Below are positions 1 through 10,254 of a stretch of DNA of 64,000 bases, in pieces. Both the position numbers and the translations under genes were made by a program. The notes beneath the pieces were generated by a model. It was not told where the DNA came from. It saw only the letters and a program-made list of their open reading frames with translations, and ran no database searches. Each line of letters opens with the position of its first letter. Position 1 is the first letter of the stretch. The stretch spans positions 186,001-250,000 of the forward strand of contig NZ_JBGFSP010000004.1 in assembly GCF_041227145.1 (NCBI RefSeq), read 5' to 3'. This DNA is from Bacteroides sp. AN502(2024). Lineage in GTDB: Bacteria; Bacteroidota; Bacteroidia; Bacteroidales; Bacteroidaceae.

Positions 1-457
1 GATTCCGGCCTTCGTTCATAATCTCAAAGATTATCTTGCTGTTTTCTCCCGCATCAATCACATGGCTGCGGTTATCATCAATGAAACGAATCCTGCGCAA
101 TTTCAGTTGGGCAAGCGGGCGCTGAACCTGCTGTGGCTGTTTCTTGTGTTTCTGAACACGGACCTCACGCACTTCAGGGACATAAGCATCTTCCTCTATT
201 TGCTCTTGTCTTGGTGCTGTCAATGCGTTTCCAATAGCCGCACCGGCAATGGTTCCCACAATATTTCCAATAGCTGAACCACGATAACCGCCGCGCCATC
301 CACGATTATTATCTCCGATAAGTCCACCTATCGAACTTCCCAGACTGCCTCCGATAGAAGCACCTGCCATGATAGCTCCGGGATTCCCCATACGCCCCGA
401 CGCACATCCACCCAAAAGCAAAGCGGAAAGTAAAATTACTGTTAATTGTTTCTTCAT
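1..457 (-). CDS. Glycine-zipper lipoprotein (3' end outside window)
   Basis: The reading frame starts at the ATG at 457 and runs leftward off the window edge, so only about 152 residues are seen. It opens with a lipoprotein signal peptide (MKKQLTVILLSALLLGGC), with Cys18 as the lipidation site. A glycine-rich stretch with repeated small residues follows (about residues 25-80, motifs such as GASIGGSLGSSIGG and AGAAIGNAL), typical of glycine-zipper outer-membrane lipoproteins. The later part is charged (QEQIEEDAYVPEVREVRVQK) and soluble. The likely location is the inner face of the outer membrane. The precise function is unknown. Confidence 0.8.
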   Translation of the reverse strand, partial: MKKQLTVILLSALLLGGCASGRMGNPGAIMAGASIGGSLGSSIGGLIGDNNRGWRGGYRGSAIGNIVGTIAGAAIGNALTAPRQEQIEEDAYVPEVREVRVQKHKKQPQQVQRPLAQLKLRRIRFIDDNRSHVIDAGENSKIIFEIMNEGRN

Positions 458-481
458 AAGTCTCTTTATTTAATGTTACTA

Positions 482-2794
482 TTATTCTACTACTTTAAAA
501 CGGGCGAAACGCAACAATAGTTGCTTGTCTCCCGCATTTTTAAAATGAATAGTGGCTTTCGCGTTGTCTCCCGTTCCTTCTACTTTCAGCACTTCGCCCA
601 GTCCGAAACGTTCGTGCTCTATCATCTGTCCGACTTGTACGCCTACTACCGACACCGAACCGGGAGACGCCACCTGTGCACTGTTACTTCCACCAACAGC
701 ACTTACCTTCTTCAAATTTCTCGGTACACCGGGAGCAATAATCTGTGCTTTCGGACGTTGCTGTAAGGAAGCGCGGAAACGCCCCACACCTTCATCAACA
801 GCCCGAGCCACTCTTGCCTCATGCGGCAATTGCAAATAATCAACATCAATATCACGTAAAAAACGACTGGGACTTCCAAATTCCATCTTTCCATAACGGA
901 AACGGGTTTTGGCAAAAGACAGATAACAATGTTCTTCCGCACGGGTAATAGCCACATAGAACAAGCGGCGTTCTTCTTCCAGCGCCCGGGGGGAATCCCC
1001 TACCATCCCACTGGGAAACAGATTTTCTTCCAGACCGACCACAAATACATTCTTAAACTCCAATCCTTTAGCCGAATGGACTGTCATCAACGTTATCTTT
1101 TCCACATCATCCTCCTTGTCGGAATCCTGATCGGTAAGCAATGCAATCTCCGAAAGGAAATCAGTAAGAGACACATTCGGATTGCCCTCTTCCTGCCGCA
1201 TAGTGCAGAAGTCGTTCATACCATTCACCAACTCTTCTATATTTTCCTTACGGCTTAAATTCTCGGGTGATGTGTCCTGACAGACATCATTGGCAATGTC
1301 GGACCGACGAATAATATCCATTCCTATTTCATAAGCGTTTTTATCCGCCTGATCGACAATGAGTCCCTCTATCAACTCACGAAAACCTTGCAGTTTCGCA
1401 TGAGTTCCTTTATTTATAGTCAGCCCATAGCTCAATGGCTCACAGAGTACCGCCCAAAGACTTACGCCATGATCGGTAGCCGCTGATATAATCTTCCCGA
1501 CCGTCGTATCTCCAATGCCACGCGCCGGATAATTAATGATTCGCTTGAATGCTTCTTCATCATTCGGATTCACAACCAAACGGAAATAAGCAATCACATC
1601 TTTTATCTCTTTCCGCTGGTAGAACGAAAGTCCCCCGTAAATCTTATAAGGTATACTTCGTTTCCGAAGAGCCTCTTCAAAAATACGGCTTTGTGAGTTC
1701 GTGCGATACAGGATGGCAAAATCAGCATATCCGTAGCGATGCTCCCGTCGCAACTCTACAATCTTATTAGCCACAATATCACCCTCTTCCACATCGCTAT
1801 ACGCCTGAAACACACCGATAGGTTCGCCCTTTTCCTTCTCCGAGAACACGGCTTTCCGTATCTGGCGTTCATTCTTCTCAATCAGGCTATTGGCAGCACA
1901 AACAATGGTTTGCGTGGAACGGTAATTCTGCTCCAGTTTAAAGACTTTCGTGTTGGGATAGATTTTTGTAAAATAGAGAATATTGTCAATATCCGCCCCA
2001 CGGAAAGAATAGATACTTTGCGCATCGTCTCCCACTACGCAGACCCGTTGATTTTCCTTAGTCAGTTGCAGGACAATGCTATGCTGCGCATAATTCGTAT
2101 CTTGATATTCATCTACCAGTACATAACGAAACTGGTCCCGGTAACGTGCCAGCACTTCCGGAAAGTCACGGAACAAAATATAAGTGTATACCAGTAAATC
2201 ATCAAAATCCATTGCATCCGCCTGACGGCATCTGTCCCAATAACGGGTATAGATATCACGGATAGCAGGCATTTTAGCAGCCATATCTCCTTCGTAAGCC
2301 TCTTTATTAGCAGCATACCCCGCGGGAGTAACCAGATGGTTCTTGGCATTGGAAATACGTGCTTGCACTACTCCGGGCTTATAAATTTTCTCGTTCAGTT
2401 CCATCTCCTTGATGATGGAGCGAAGCAAACTCTTACTATCAGCTGCATCATAAATGGTGAACTGGGGAGTAAACCCGATAAATGTCGCTTCGGCACGAAG
2501 AATGCGTGAAAAAATGGAATGGAAGGTTCCCATCCACAAATAACGTGCCCGTTCCATACCCACCTGACGGGCAATACGCTCTTTCATCTCACGTGCGGCC
2601 TTATTAGTAAAGGTCAATGCAAGGATATTCCACGGATTATACCCGTTCTCCTGCTCCAGCAGATAAGCGATTTTGTAAGTCAATACGCGCGTTTTTCCCG
2701 AACCGGCACCGGCTATCACCAGTGAAGGGCCATCGTTATAAGTCACCGCTGCACACTGACTCTCATTTAATTCCTCTATATAATTGGTATTCAT
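482..2794 (-). CDS. uvrD: ATP-dependent DNA helicase UvrD/PcrA family
   Basis: 770 residues, normal for a superfamily 1A 3'-5' helicase used in nucleotide-excision and mismatch repair. Visible motifs are Walker A AGAGSGKT (residues 28-35), the Walker B/motif II DEYQDTN (about residue 230), motif III GDDAQSIYSFRGAD, motif V TVHSAKGLEF and motif VI LFYVAITRAEE. The C-terminal tail (about 720-770) carries the small Tudor-like PcrA domain (VGQMIEHERFGLGEVLKVEG). It is transcribed alone, leftward, away from sodB. A TACTTTTG -7 box lies at 2859-2866. Confidence 0.97.
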   Translation of the reverse strand: MNTNYIEELNESQCAAVTYNDGPSLVIAGAGSGKTRVLTYKIAYLLEQENGYNPWNILALTFTNKAAREMKERIARQVGMERARYLWMGTFHSIFSRILRAEATFIGFTPQFTIYDAADSKSLLRSIIKEMELNEKIYKPGVVQARISNAKNHLVTPAGYAANKEAYEGDMAAKMPAIRDIYTRYWDRCRQADAMDFDDLLVYTYILFRDFPEVLARYRDQFRYVLVDEYQDTNYAQHSIVLQLTKENQRVCVVGDDAQSIYSFRGADIDNILYFTKIYPNTKVFKLEQNYRSTQTIVCAANSLIEKNERQIRKAVFSEKEKGEPIGVFQAYSDVEEGDIVANKIVELRREHRYGYADFAILYRTNSQSRIFEEALRKRSIPYKIYGGLSFYQRKEIKDVIAYFRLVVNPNDEEAFKRIINYPARGIGDTTVGKIISAATDHGVSLWAVLCEPLSYGLTINKGTHAKLQGFRELIEGLIVDQADKNAYEIGMDIIRRSDIANDVCQDTSPENLSRKENIEELVNGMNDFCTMRQEEGNPNVSLTDFLSEIALLTDQDSDKEDDVEKITLMTVHSAKGLEFKNVFVVGLEENLFPSGMVGDSPRALEEERRLFYVAITRAEEHCYLSFAKTRFRYGKMEFGSPSRFLRDIDVDYLQLPHEARVARAVDEGVGRFRASLQQRPKAQIIAPGVPRNLKKVSAVGGSNSAQVASPGSVSVVGVQVGQMIEHERFGLGEVLKVEGTGDNAKATIHFKNAGDKQLLLRFARFKVVE

Positions 2795-2858
2795 AACAGC
2801 ATTATAAAAACTATGCGGATTTTTAACAAACCCTGGGCACTCAAACTTGTTCTCAATA

Positions 2859-2866
2859 CAAAAGTA
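2859..2866 (-). promoter_or_regulatory. -7 box of uvrD promoter
   Basis: On the minus strand this reads TACTTTTG, a match to the Bacteroidetes -7 consensus TAnnTTTG, 65 bases before the uvrD start. No clear -33 TTTG was seen at standard spacing. Confidence 0.5.
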
Positions 2867-3109
2867 TAATATTCATTCGAGAATGAAGGTATTTTTATAA
2901 ATTTTCACCACTGACTATTTTAACCTTACACCAATCCCCGAGACCACTGCATCTTTGAAGTGCAAACGAATCCAAAAGCCCAAGCAGTTCCCAAATAAAG
3001 CAAGATGCTGTGAACATTTTGCAGAAGGCTTCTGTTATTATAGTATAACAAGCCGATTAAAACTTGTAACATTATGAATACTATATTAATGTCTTTAATT
3101 ATGATGACT

Positions 3110-3691
3110 ATGACTTACGAAATGCCTAAACTTCCTTATGCAAACAATGCGTTGGAACCTGTAATCAGTCAGCAAACAATAGATTTCCATTACGGAAAAC
3201 ATCTACAAACCTATGTAAATAATCTGAATAATCTCGTGCCCGGCACAGAATATGAAGGTAAAACGGTAGAAGAAATCGTTGCCACCGCACCGGATGGAAC
3301 TATATTCAATAACGCCGGGCAAGTATTGAATCATAATCTGTACTTCCTGCAATTTACCCCTCAACCTTCGAAAAAGGAACCGACCGGCAAACTGGGAGAA
3401 GCTATCAAACGTGACTTCGGCAACTTTGAAAACTTCAAAAAAGAATTCAATGCGGCAGCAGTCGGATTGTTCGGTTCAGGATGGGCCTGGCTATCCGTAG
3501 ATAAAGACGGTAAATTGAGAATCACTAAAGAAATAAATGGAAGCAATCCTGTACGCGCCGGTTTGAAACCGCTTCTCGGATTTGACGTTTGGGAACACGC
3601 TTATTATCTGGATTACCAAAACCGCCGTGCCGACCATGTTAACGCCCTGTGGACTATCATCGACTGGGACGTGGTTGAAAAAAGAATGTAA
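3110..3691 (+). CDS. sodB: Superoxide dismutase [Fe/Mn]
   Basis: Converts superoxide to H2O2 and O2 in the cytoplasm of this anaerobe. The conserved N-terminus MTYEMPKLPYANNALEP begins at the ATG at 3110 and gives 193 residues, the usual length of Bacteroides SOD. The frame is open from an upstream ATG at 3074, which would add 12 hydrophobic residues, so 3074 cannot be excluded. Metal ligands are visible: His in TIDFHYGKHL, His in VLNHNLYFLQF, and Asp and His in FDVWEHAYYLDYQNRR. Fe/Mn cambialism is known for the Bacteroides enzyme but cannot be read from the sequence. A monocistronic unit with a hairpin just downstream. Confidence 0.95.
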   Translation: MTYEMPKLPYANNALEPVISQQTIDFHYGKHLQTYVNNLNNLVPGTEYEGKTVEEIVATAPDGTIFNNAGQVLNHNLYFLQFTPQPSKKEPTGKLGEAIKRDFGNFENFKKEFNAAAVGLFGSGWAWLSVDKDGKLRITKEINGSNPVRAGLKPLLGFDVWEHAYYLDYQNRRADHVNALWTIIDWDVVEKRM

Positions 3692-3724
3692 GCGGATATC
3701 ATAGACTAGACTATACTATAAAAA

Positions 3725-3761
3725 GAGGGTGTATCAAATCGGATAGATGGGATGCACCCTC
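3725..3761 (+). terminator. Hairpin terminator after sodB
   Basis: Inverted repeat GAGGGTGTATC / GATGCACCCTC followed by AAATTTTAT, 34 bases after the sodB stop. The left arm resembles the ends of the inverted-repeat elements at 10255-10350 and 21406-21516 (AGGGTGTGTCAAAA), so it may be a shortened member of that family acting as a terminator. Confidence 0.6.
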
Positions 3762-3924
3762 AAATTTTATCCCTACGAGCGTCCTATTATTTTCAGATAT
3801 CCAGATTGACAAAAGCCATAAGAATGAAGCCCGGGTTATCTTTTCCCATCTCATCCGAAAACAAGAATCAACAGAAAAATGAAAAAAAATCGGATGATTT
3901 AGTGTTTTTCTGTTTCTTTTTCAC

Positions 3925-3932
3925 TTACTTTG
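3925..3932 (+). promoter_or_regulatory. Probable -7 box of thiamine operon promoter
   Basis: TTACTTTG differs from TAnnTTTG at one position. A transcription start about 7 bases downstream would fall near 3939, directly before the riboswitch P1 helix, which is the expected arrangement. Confidence 0.45.
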
Positions 3933-3942
3933 CCCCTGTAAA

Positions 3943-4018
3943 GACAAAGGGGTGCCCCACGAGGGGCTGAGATTATACCCTAGGAACCTGATGCAGTTAG
4001 TACTGACGTAGGGATTGT
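3943..4018 (+). promoter_or_regulatory. TPP riboswitch (thi box)
   Basis: The conserved TPP-aptamer segments are present in order: GGGGTGCC, GGCTGAGATTATACCC, ACCTGATGCAGTTAGTAC and GACGTAGGGA. A closing P1 helix forms between ACAA (3944-3947) and TTGT (4015-4018). It sits 73 bases upstream of thiS and should lower expression of the thiamine operon when TPP binds. No strong terminator hairpin was seen between the aptamer and thiS. An AGGA lies 4-7 bases before the thiS ATG, so translational control is the more likely mechanism, but this is inference. Confidence 0.95.
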
Positions 4019-4091
4019 ATTTCTTCGTATTGCCTTTCCATTTAAGCACACTCTTTGTATTTACTTTCAATTTATTTATTCTGATAGGACA

Positions 4092-4292
4092 ATGAAAGTA
4101 CAAGTGAACAACAAAGAGGTGGAAATTACTCCTGATTCTCCCCTTACACAACTGACAGCACAGCTCGAACTTCCGGTTCAAGGCATTGCTATCGCCGTAA
4201 ATAACCAAATGATTCCCCGTACCGAATGGGAGCGTTTCATACTGCATGAAAACGACAACCTGGTGATTATCAAAGCAGCTTGCGGAGGATAA
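4092..4292 (+). CDS. thiS: Sulfur carrier protein ThiS
   Basis: 66-residue ubiquitin-fold sulfur carrier ending in Gly-Gly (IIKAACGG). ThiF adenylates this terminus, which becomes a thiocarboxylate and donates sulfur to the thiazole ring made by ThiG. The motif AIAVNNQMIPRTEWERF is typical. First gene after the TPP riboswitch and only 3 bases from thiE, so it is co-transcribed with it. Full length. Confidence 0.97.
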   Translation: MKVQVNNKEVEITPDSPLTQLTAQLELPVQGIAIAVNNQMIPRTEWERFILHENDNLVIIKAACGG

Positions 4293-4295
4293 AAA

Positions 4296-4913
4296 ATGAT
4301 CAGTCTACAATTTATCACGCATCAGACAGAACGGTATTCGTACCTCGAATCGGCACGTATGGCACTCGAAGGAGGGTGCAAATGGATCCAGCTACGCATG
4401 AAAGACGCTTCCCTCGAAGAAGTGGAGACAGTAGCCTTGCAACTGAAGCCGCTCTGTAAAGAACACGAAGCCATCTTGATTCTGGACGACCACGTCGAAC
4501 TGGCCCGAAAGCTGGAAGTGGACGGTGTGCATCTTGGTAAAAAAGATATGCCTATCAGCCAAGCTCGCCAGATACTTGGAGAAGCCTTTATTATCGGTGG
4601 TACCGCAAATACATTCGAAGACGTCTTACAGCACTACCGTGCCGGAGCCGATTATCTCGGCATCGGTCCTTTCCGGTTTACTGCCACTAAAAAGAACTTA
4701 AGCCCTATACTGGGGTTGGAAGGCTATTCCTCCATCCTTTCACGGATGAAAGAAGCGAATATTGAAATCCCCGTAGTAGCAATTGGAGGAATCACGTACG
4801 AGGATATTCCCGCCATACTTCATACAGGAGTCGACGGAATAGCCCTGTCGGGAACCATTCTTGGAGCGGACAATCCGGTAGAAGAGACACGTAGAATTAT
4901 TGAAAGTGATTAA
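4296..4913 (+). CDS. thiE: Thiamine phosphate synthase
   Basis: Joins HMP diphosphate to the thiazole phosphate to give thiamine phosphate. 205 residues, a complete TIM barrel. Motifs: WIQLRMKD, ILDDHVELA, DGVHLGKKDMP, IIGGTANTFED (pyrophosphate site), GADYLGIGPFRFTATKKN, VVAIGGITYEDI and GIALSGTI. Second gene of the riboswitch-controlled operon. A 194-base gap with a large imperfect inverted repeat separates it from thiG. A second ThiE-superfamily gene lies at 9484-10092; this copy carries the better-conserved substrate loops and is the likelier true ThiE. Confidence 0.95.
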   Translation: MISLQFITHQTERYSYLESARMALEGGCKWIQLRMKDASLEEVETVALQLKPLCKEHEAILILDDHVELARKLEVDGVHLGKKDMPISQARQILGEAFIIGGTANTFEDVLQHYRAGADYLGIGPFRFTATKKNLSPILGLEGYSSILSRMKEANIEIPVVAIGGITYEDIPAILHTGVDGIALSGTILGADNPVEETRRIIESD

Positions 4914-4929
4914 TAATTTGTCAAATGAT

Positions 4930-5075
4930 TCACCACAGAGGATGCAAAGGGCACAGAGTTTTTCAATCTTTTCGCAAGTAAAGCAAGGCGACTAATCATA
5001 CGTATACTCTGTGTGACTCCATAATGAATAAAAAATGATCAGACCTCCGTGTACCTCCGGGTCCTCTGTGGTGAA
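4930..5075. repeat. Imperfect inverted repeat (CACCACAGAGG type) between thiE and thiG
   Basis: The left arm begins TTCACCACAGAGGA at 4929-4942. The right arm ends TCCTCTGTGGTGAA at about 5062-5075. The arms match over roughly 30 bp with a few mismatches. Related in sequence and architecture to the inverted repeat at 48795-48882. It lies inside the thiamine operon and could fold in the transcript, attenuating or stabilising part of the mRNA. Confidence 0.75.
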
Positions 5076-5107
5076 CTCATAAATTAGCATTTAAAACAGT
5101 ATACAGA

Positions 5108-5884
5108 ATGGAAAAATTAGTAATTGCGGGACGCGAATTTAATTCCCGCCTTTTTCTGGGAACAGGAAAATTCAACTCCAATGAGGTAATGGAACAAGCG
5201 ATTCTGTCTTCAGGCACGGAAATGGTAACCGTTGCCATGAAACGAATCGACATGGATAATAAAGAAGACGATATGCTAAGACATATTATTCATCCGAATA
5301 TTCAGCTATTACCGAATACCTCCGGTGTGCGTAATGCGGAAGAGGCCGTTTTCGCCGCACAATTGGCTCGGGAAGCTTTCGGCACAAACTGGCTGAAACT
5401 GGAAATTCATCCCGACCCGCGTTATCTGCTCCCCGACTCTGTCGAAACACTGAAAGCTACGGAAGAGCTGGTAAAACTAGGATTTATCGTATTGCCTTAC
5501 TGTCAGGCCGACCCTGTACTCTGCAAACGCCTGGAAGAGGCAGGCGCAGCTACCGTTATGCCACTCGGTGCCCCGATTGGCACGAATAAAGGATTGCAAA
5601 CGAAGGAATTCCTGCAAATCATTGTCGAACAGGCAGGTATTCCCGTTGTCGTGGATGCCGGTATCGGTGCGCCCAGTCACGCTGCCGAAGCAATGGAACT
5701 GGGAGCTTCTGCCGTACTGGTCAATACTGCCATAGCCGTTGCCGGGAATCCGGTAGAAATGGCCAAGGCTTTCAAAGCGGCTACAGAAGCCGGAAGACAA
5801 GCCTACGAAGCCGGGCTGGGGCTACAAGCCGCTGACTTTGTGGCCGAAGCAAGTTCACCACTGACCGCTTTTCTGGATAAATAA
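5108..5884 (+). CDS. thiG: Thiazole synthase ThiG
   Basis: Builds the thiazole phosphate ring from deoxyxylulose 5-phosphate, the ThiS thiocarboxylate and dehydroglycine made by ThiH. 258 residues, normal length. Motifs: [10 protein letters not shown] near the N-terminus, [14 protein letters not shown], the [10 protein letters not shown] strand with the Schiff-base lysine, [34 protein letters not shown] and AVLVNTAIA. Cytoplasmic, working with ThiH. Twelve bases before thiC. Confidence 0.97.
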   Translation: MEKLVIAGREFNSRLFLGTGKFNSNEVMEQAILSSGTEMVTVAMKRIDMDNKEDDMLRHIIHPNIQLLPNTSGVRNAEEAVFAAQLAREAFGTNWLKLEIHPDPRYLLPDSVETLKATEELVKLGFIVLPYCQADPVLCKRLEEAGAATVMPLGAPIGTNKGLQTKEFLQIIVEQAGIPVVVDAGIGAPSHAAEAMELGASAVLVNTAIAVAGNPVEMAKAFKAATEAGRQAYEAGLGLQAADFVAEASSPLTAFLDK

Positions 5885-7597
<1,713 letters not shown>

Positions 7598-7598
7598 A

Positions 7599-8723
7599 AT
7601 GTTCTCCGACGAATTAGAAAAAATATCCTGGGAAAAGACGACCCAAGCCATCTATTCCCAAACAGATGCCGACGTGCGCCGTGCGTTGGGTAAGAAAGAG
7701 CATCTGGATGTCAACGACTTTATGGCGCTGATATCACCTGCCGCCACTCCTTATCTGGAAGTGATGGCACGCCTTAGTCAGAAATATACCATGGAACGAT
7801 TCGGTAAGACGATCTCCCTGTTCGTGCCACTCTACCTGACTAATTCATGTACCAACTCCTGTGTCTATTGCGGTTTCCACATCAGCAATCCGATGAAGAG
7901 AACCATATTGACGGAGGAAGAGATGGTCAACGAATACAAAGCCATCAAACGATTGGCTCCTTTTGAAAACCTGCTGCTTGTAACCGGTGAGAATCCTGCC
8001 GCAGCAGGCGTTCCGTACATTGCCAAAGCGCTGGATTTGGCGAAGCCTCACTTCAGCAATCTGCAAATCGAAGTGATGCCTCTGAAAGCGGAGGAATACA
8101 GGGAACTGACCCATCATGGCCTGAACGGAGTGATCTGTTTTCAGGAGACTTATCATAGCGCCCATTACAAAACGTACCATCCGAGGGGCATGAAATCCAA
8201 ATTCGAATGGCGTGTCAACGGCTTCGACCGCATGGGACAGGCTGGCGTACACAAAATTGGCATGGGGGTACTGATCGGTCTGGAAGAATGGCGGACCGAC
8301 GTAACGATGATGGCTTATCATCTGCGTTATTTGCAGAGACATTACTGGAGAACCAAATACAGCGTAAATTTCCCGCGTATGCGTCCGTCGGAAAATGGCG
8401 GGTTCCAGCCGAATGTAGTCATGACCGACCGGGAACTGGCTCAACTTACATTCGCCATGCGAATCTTCGATCATGACGTAGATATCTCCTATTCCACCCG
8501 TGAGAGTGCGGAATTTCGAAACCGGATGGCAACGCTCGGTGTCACCACCATGAGCGCGGAAAGCAAAACAGAACCGGGAGGGTATTACAGTTATCCCCAA
8601 ACGCTGGAACAATTTCATGTAAGTGACGAGCGAAAAGCGGTTGAAGTGGAACGTGATTTAAGGAAATTAGGTCGCGAACCGGTCTGGAAGGATTGGGACC
8701 GGTCTTTTGATTTCAAGCAATAA
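7599..8723 (+). CDS. thiH: 2-iminoacetate synthase ThiH
   Basis: Radical SAM tyrosine lyase making dehydroglycine for ThiG, the anaerobic route instead of ThiO. The cluster motif is CTNSCVYCGF (CxxxCxxC, about residues 87-94). I place the start at the ATG at 7599 (MFSDELEKISWEKTT), one base after the thiC stop, giving 374 residues. An alternative start at 7575 would overlap thiC by 23 bases and lacks family similarity. The oxygen-sensitive enzyme fits an anaerobe. Confidence 0.95.
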   Translation: MFSDELEKISWEKTTQAIYSQTDADVRRALGKKEHLDVNDFMALISPAATPYLEVMARLSQKYTMERFGKTISLFVPLYLTNSCTNSCVYCGFHISNPMKRTILTEEEMVNEYKAIKRLAPFENLLLVTGENPAAAGVPYIAKALDLAKPHFSNLQIEVMPLKAEEYRELTHHGLNGVICFQETYHSAHYKTYHPRGMKSKFEWRVNGFDRMGQAGVHKIGMGVLIGLEEWRTDVTMMAYHLRYLQRHYWRTKYSVNFPRMRPSENGGFQPNVVMTDRELAQLTFAMRIFDHDVDISYSTRESAEFRNRMATLGVTTMSAESKTEPGGYYSYPQTLEQFHVSDERKAVEVERDLRKLGREPVWKDWDRSFDFKQ

Positions 8724-8727
8724 ACAG

Positions 8728-9420
8728 ATGCGGTACGACAGACAAATCATACTTCCCGAAATCGGAGAAGAGGGTCAGCAGAAACTACAGGCAGCCAAAG
8801 TGCTTATTGTCGGCGTGGGAGGGTTGGGCTCTCCCATCGCCCTTTACCTGGCAGGTGCGGGTGTGGGCTGTCTCGGACTGGTCGATGACGATCGGGTAAG
8901 CATCAGCAACTTGCAACGGCAAGTCCTCTATACCGAAAAGGAATTGGGTAAACCGAAAGCCTTGTGTGCCGCCGGACGACTCTCCGCCCTCAACAGTGGA
9001 ATCGATATCCATCCCTACCCTACCAAGCTGACGAAGGATAACGCGTATGAGATGATTCAGCAATACGACATCGTGGTCGACGGCTGCGACAATTTTGCCA
9101 CCCGCTACCTGATCAACGACATTTGCATGAAACAGGAGAAGCCCTACGTATATGGAGCCATCTGTGGTTTTGAAGGACAGGTTTCCGTGTTCCATTACGG
9201 AAAACAGAAGAAAAGCTACCGGGACCTTTATCCTGACGAACAGGAAATGCAACGGATGCCTCCTCCGCCCAAAGGAGTGATGGGGGTTACTCCTGCGATT
9301 GTCGGGAGCGTGGAAGCGACGGAAGTGTTGAAGATTATCTGTGGTTTTGGGGATGTTTTAGCCGGTCAACTATGGACAATCGACCTGCGGACCTTGCAAT
9401 CTAACAAATTTTCACTCTAA
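8728..9420 (+). CDS. thiF: ThiF/HesA/MoeB-family adenylyltransferase
   Basis: E1-like enzyme that adenylates the ThiS C-terminus. Start taken at 8728 (MRYDRQIILPEIGEEGQ), four bases after thiH; an open frame begins at 8707. 230 residues. The nucleotide-binding GVGGLGSPIALYLAGAGVG, the arginine motif SNLQRQVLYTEKELGKPKA and the metal-site DGCDNFATRYLIND are present. The zinc-binding CxxC pairs of ThiF/MoeB are missing, and the region that carries the catalytic Cys in E. coli ThiF reads MPPPPKGVMGVTP. Operon position supports ThiF, but sulfur transfer may differ from the E. coli scheme. Confidence 0.9.
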   Translation: MRYDRQIILPEIGEEGQQKLQAAKVLIVGVGGLGSPIALYLAGAGVGCLGLVDDDRVSISNLQRQVLYTEKELGKPKALCAAGRLSALNSGIDIHPYPTKLTKDNAYEMIQQYDIVVDGCDNFATRYLINDICMKQEKPYVYGAICGFEGQVSVFHYGKQKKSYRDLYPDEQEMQRMPPPPKGVMGVTPAIVGSVEATEVLKIICGFGDVLAGQLWTIDLRTLQSNKFSL

Positions 9421-9448
9421 AGGGTTGGTTTCTGACATGGTTAATTAG

Positions 9449-9456
9449 TAACTTTG
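9449..9456 (+). promoter_or_regulatory. Possible internal promoter -7 box
   Basis: TAACTTTG, an exact match to TAnnTTTG, in the 63-base gap between thiF and the TenI/ThiE-like gene. It would let the last gene be transcribed independently of the riboswitch. Confidence 0.4.
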
Positions 9457-9483
9457 CTAAACAATCTAAATTCAACGAAAGAA

Positions 9484-10092
9484 ATGAAACTAATTGTAGT
9501 TACCACCCCTACCTTCTTTGTCGAAGAAGACAAGATAATCACCGCTCTTTTCGAAGAGGGGCTGGACATCCTACATCTTAGGAAACCGGAGACTCCGGCC
9601 ATGTATTCGGAACGGCTGCTGACGCTTATCCCGGAGAAATATCACCGCCGCATTGTCACGCATGAGCATTTTTATCTAAAAGAGGAATTCAATCTGATGG
9701 GAATCCACCTGAATGTCCGTAATCCCAAAGAGCCGCACGACTATGACGGGCATATCAGTTGTTCGTGCCATTCGGTGGAGGAGGTGAAACACAGAAAGCA
9801 TTTTTACGACTATGTTTTTATGAGTCCCGTGTATGACAGTATCTCTAAAGCGAATTACTATTCGACCTACACTCCCGAAGAGTTGCGCGAAGCACAAAGA
9901 GAGAAAATCATCGACTCTAAAGTAATCGCATTGGGAGGCATCAACGCAGAGAATTTACTGGAGATTAAAGATTTCGGTTTCGGAGGAGCTGCCATATTAG
10001 GAGATCTTTGGAATCGGTTCGATGCCTGCTCGGATCAGGATTTTGAGGCTGTGATTGACCATTTCAAGAAGTTGAAGAAGTTGGCGGATTGA
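9484..10092 (+). CDS. TenI/ThiE-superfamily protein, possible thiazole tautomerase
   Basis: 202 residues from the ATG at 9484 (MKLIVVTTPTFF); the frame is open from 9454. TIM-barrel motifs of the ThiE/TenI superfamily are visible: DILHLRKPE, IHLNVRNPKEP, DYVFMSPVYDSISK, VIALGGINAENL and GAAILGDLW. The ThiE pyrophosphate loops (GGTAN, TxTKK) are not conserved, and the SPVYDS loop is closer to TenI, which in Bacillus aromatises the ThiG product. Position next to thiGHF supports a thiazole role; a second thiamine phosphate synthase is the alternative. It may have its own promoter. Confidence 0.85.
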   Translation: MKLIVVTTPTFFVEEDKIITALFEEGLDILHLRKPETPAMYSERLLTLIPEKYHRRIVTHEHFYLKEEFNLMGIHLNVRNPKEPHDYDGHISCSCHSVEEVKHRKHFYDYVFMSPVYDSISKANYYSTYTPEELREAQREKIIDSKVIALGGINAENLLEIKDFGFGGAAILGDLWNRFDACSDQDFEAVIDHFKKLKKLAD

Positions 10093-10141
10093 TGAAAAAG
10101 CCGATGGTAAACCGACTATATCAGCGTAATCTGACGTGCCC

Positions 10142-10254
10142 ATGGAAGAGAATAATCAAATACTGATCCATACAGATAATGATGGTCTGACCCCAATAGA
10201 TGTGAAACGCATATTAAGCACATCTTCGAGGAAGGCGAACTACAGGAGAATTCG
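10142..10254 (+). pseudogene. RhuM-family virulence protein remnant
   Basis: The ATG at 10142 opens MEENNQILIHTDNDGLTPID, the N-terminus of Bacteroidetes RhuM-family proteins. After about 23 codons the similarity jumps to another frame (HIKHIFEEGELQENS, about 10209-10253), which in intact homologues lies some 25 residues further on. An internal deletion with a frame change has therefore occurred. Just after QENS the reading is cut by the inverted-repeat element at 10255-10350 and the rest of the gene is absent. Identification rests on remembered family sequences. Confidence 0.65.

Noticed and set aside
62..277. 71-codon open frame on the plus strand at the left edge
   Set aside because: Antisense to the glycine-zipper lipoprotein, whose lipobox and repeats are clear.
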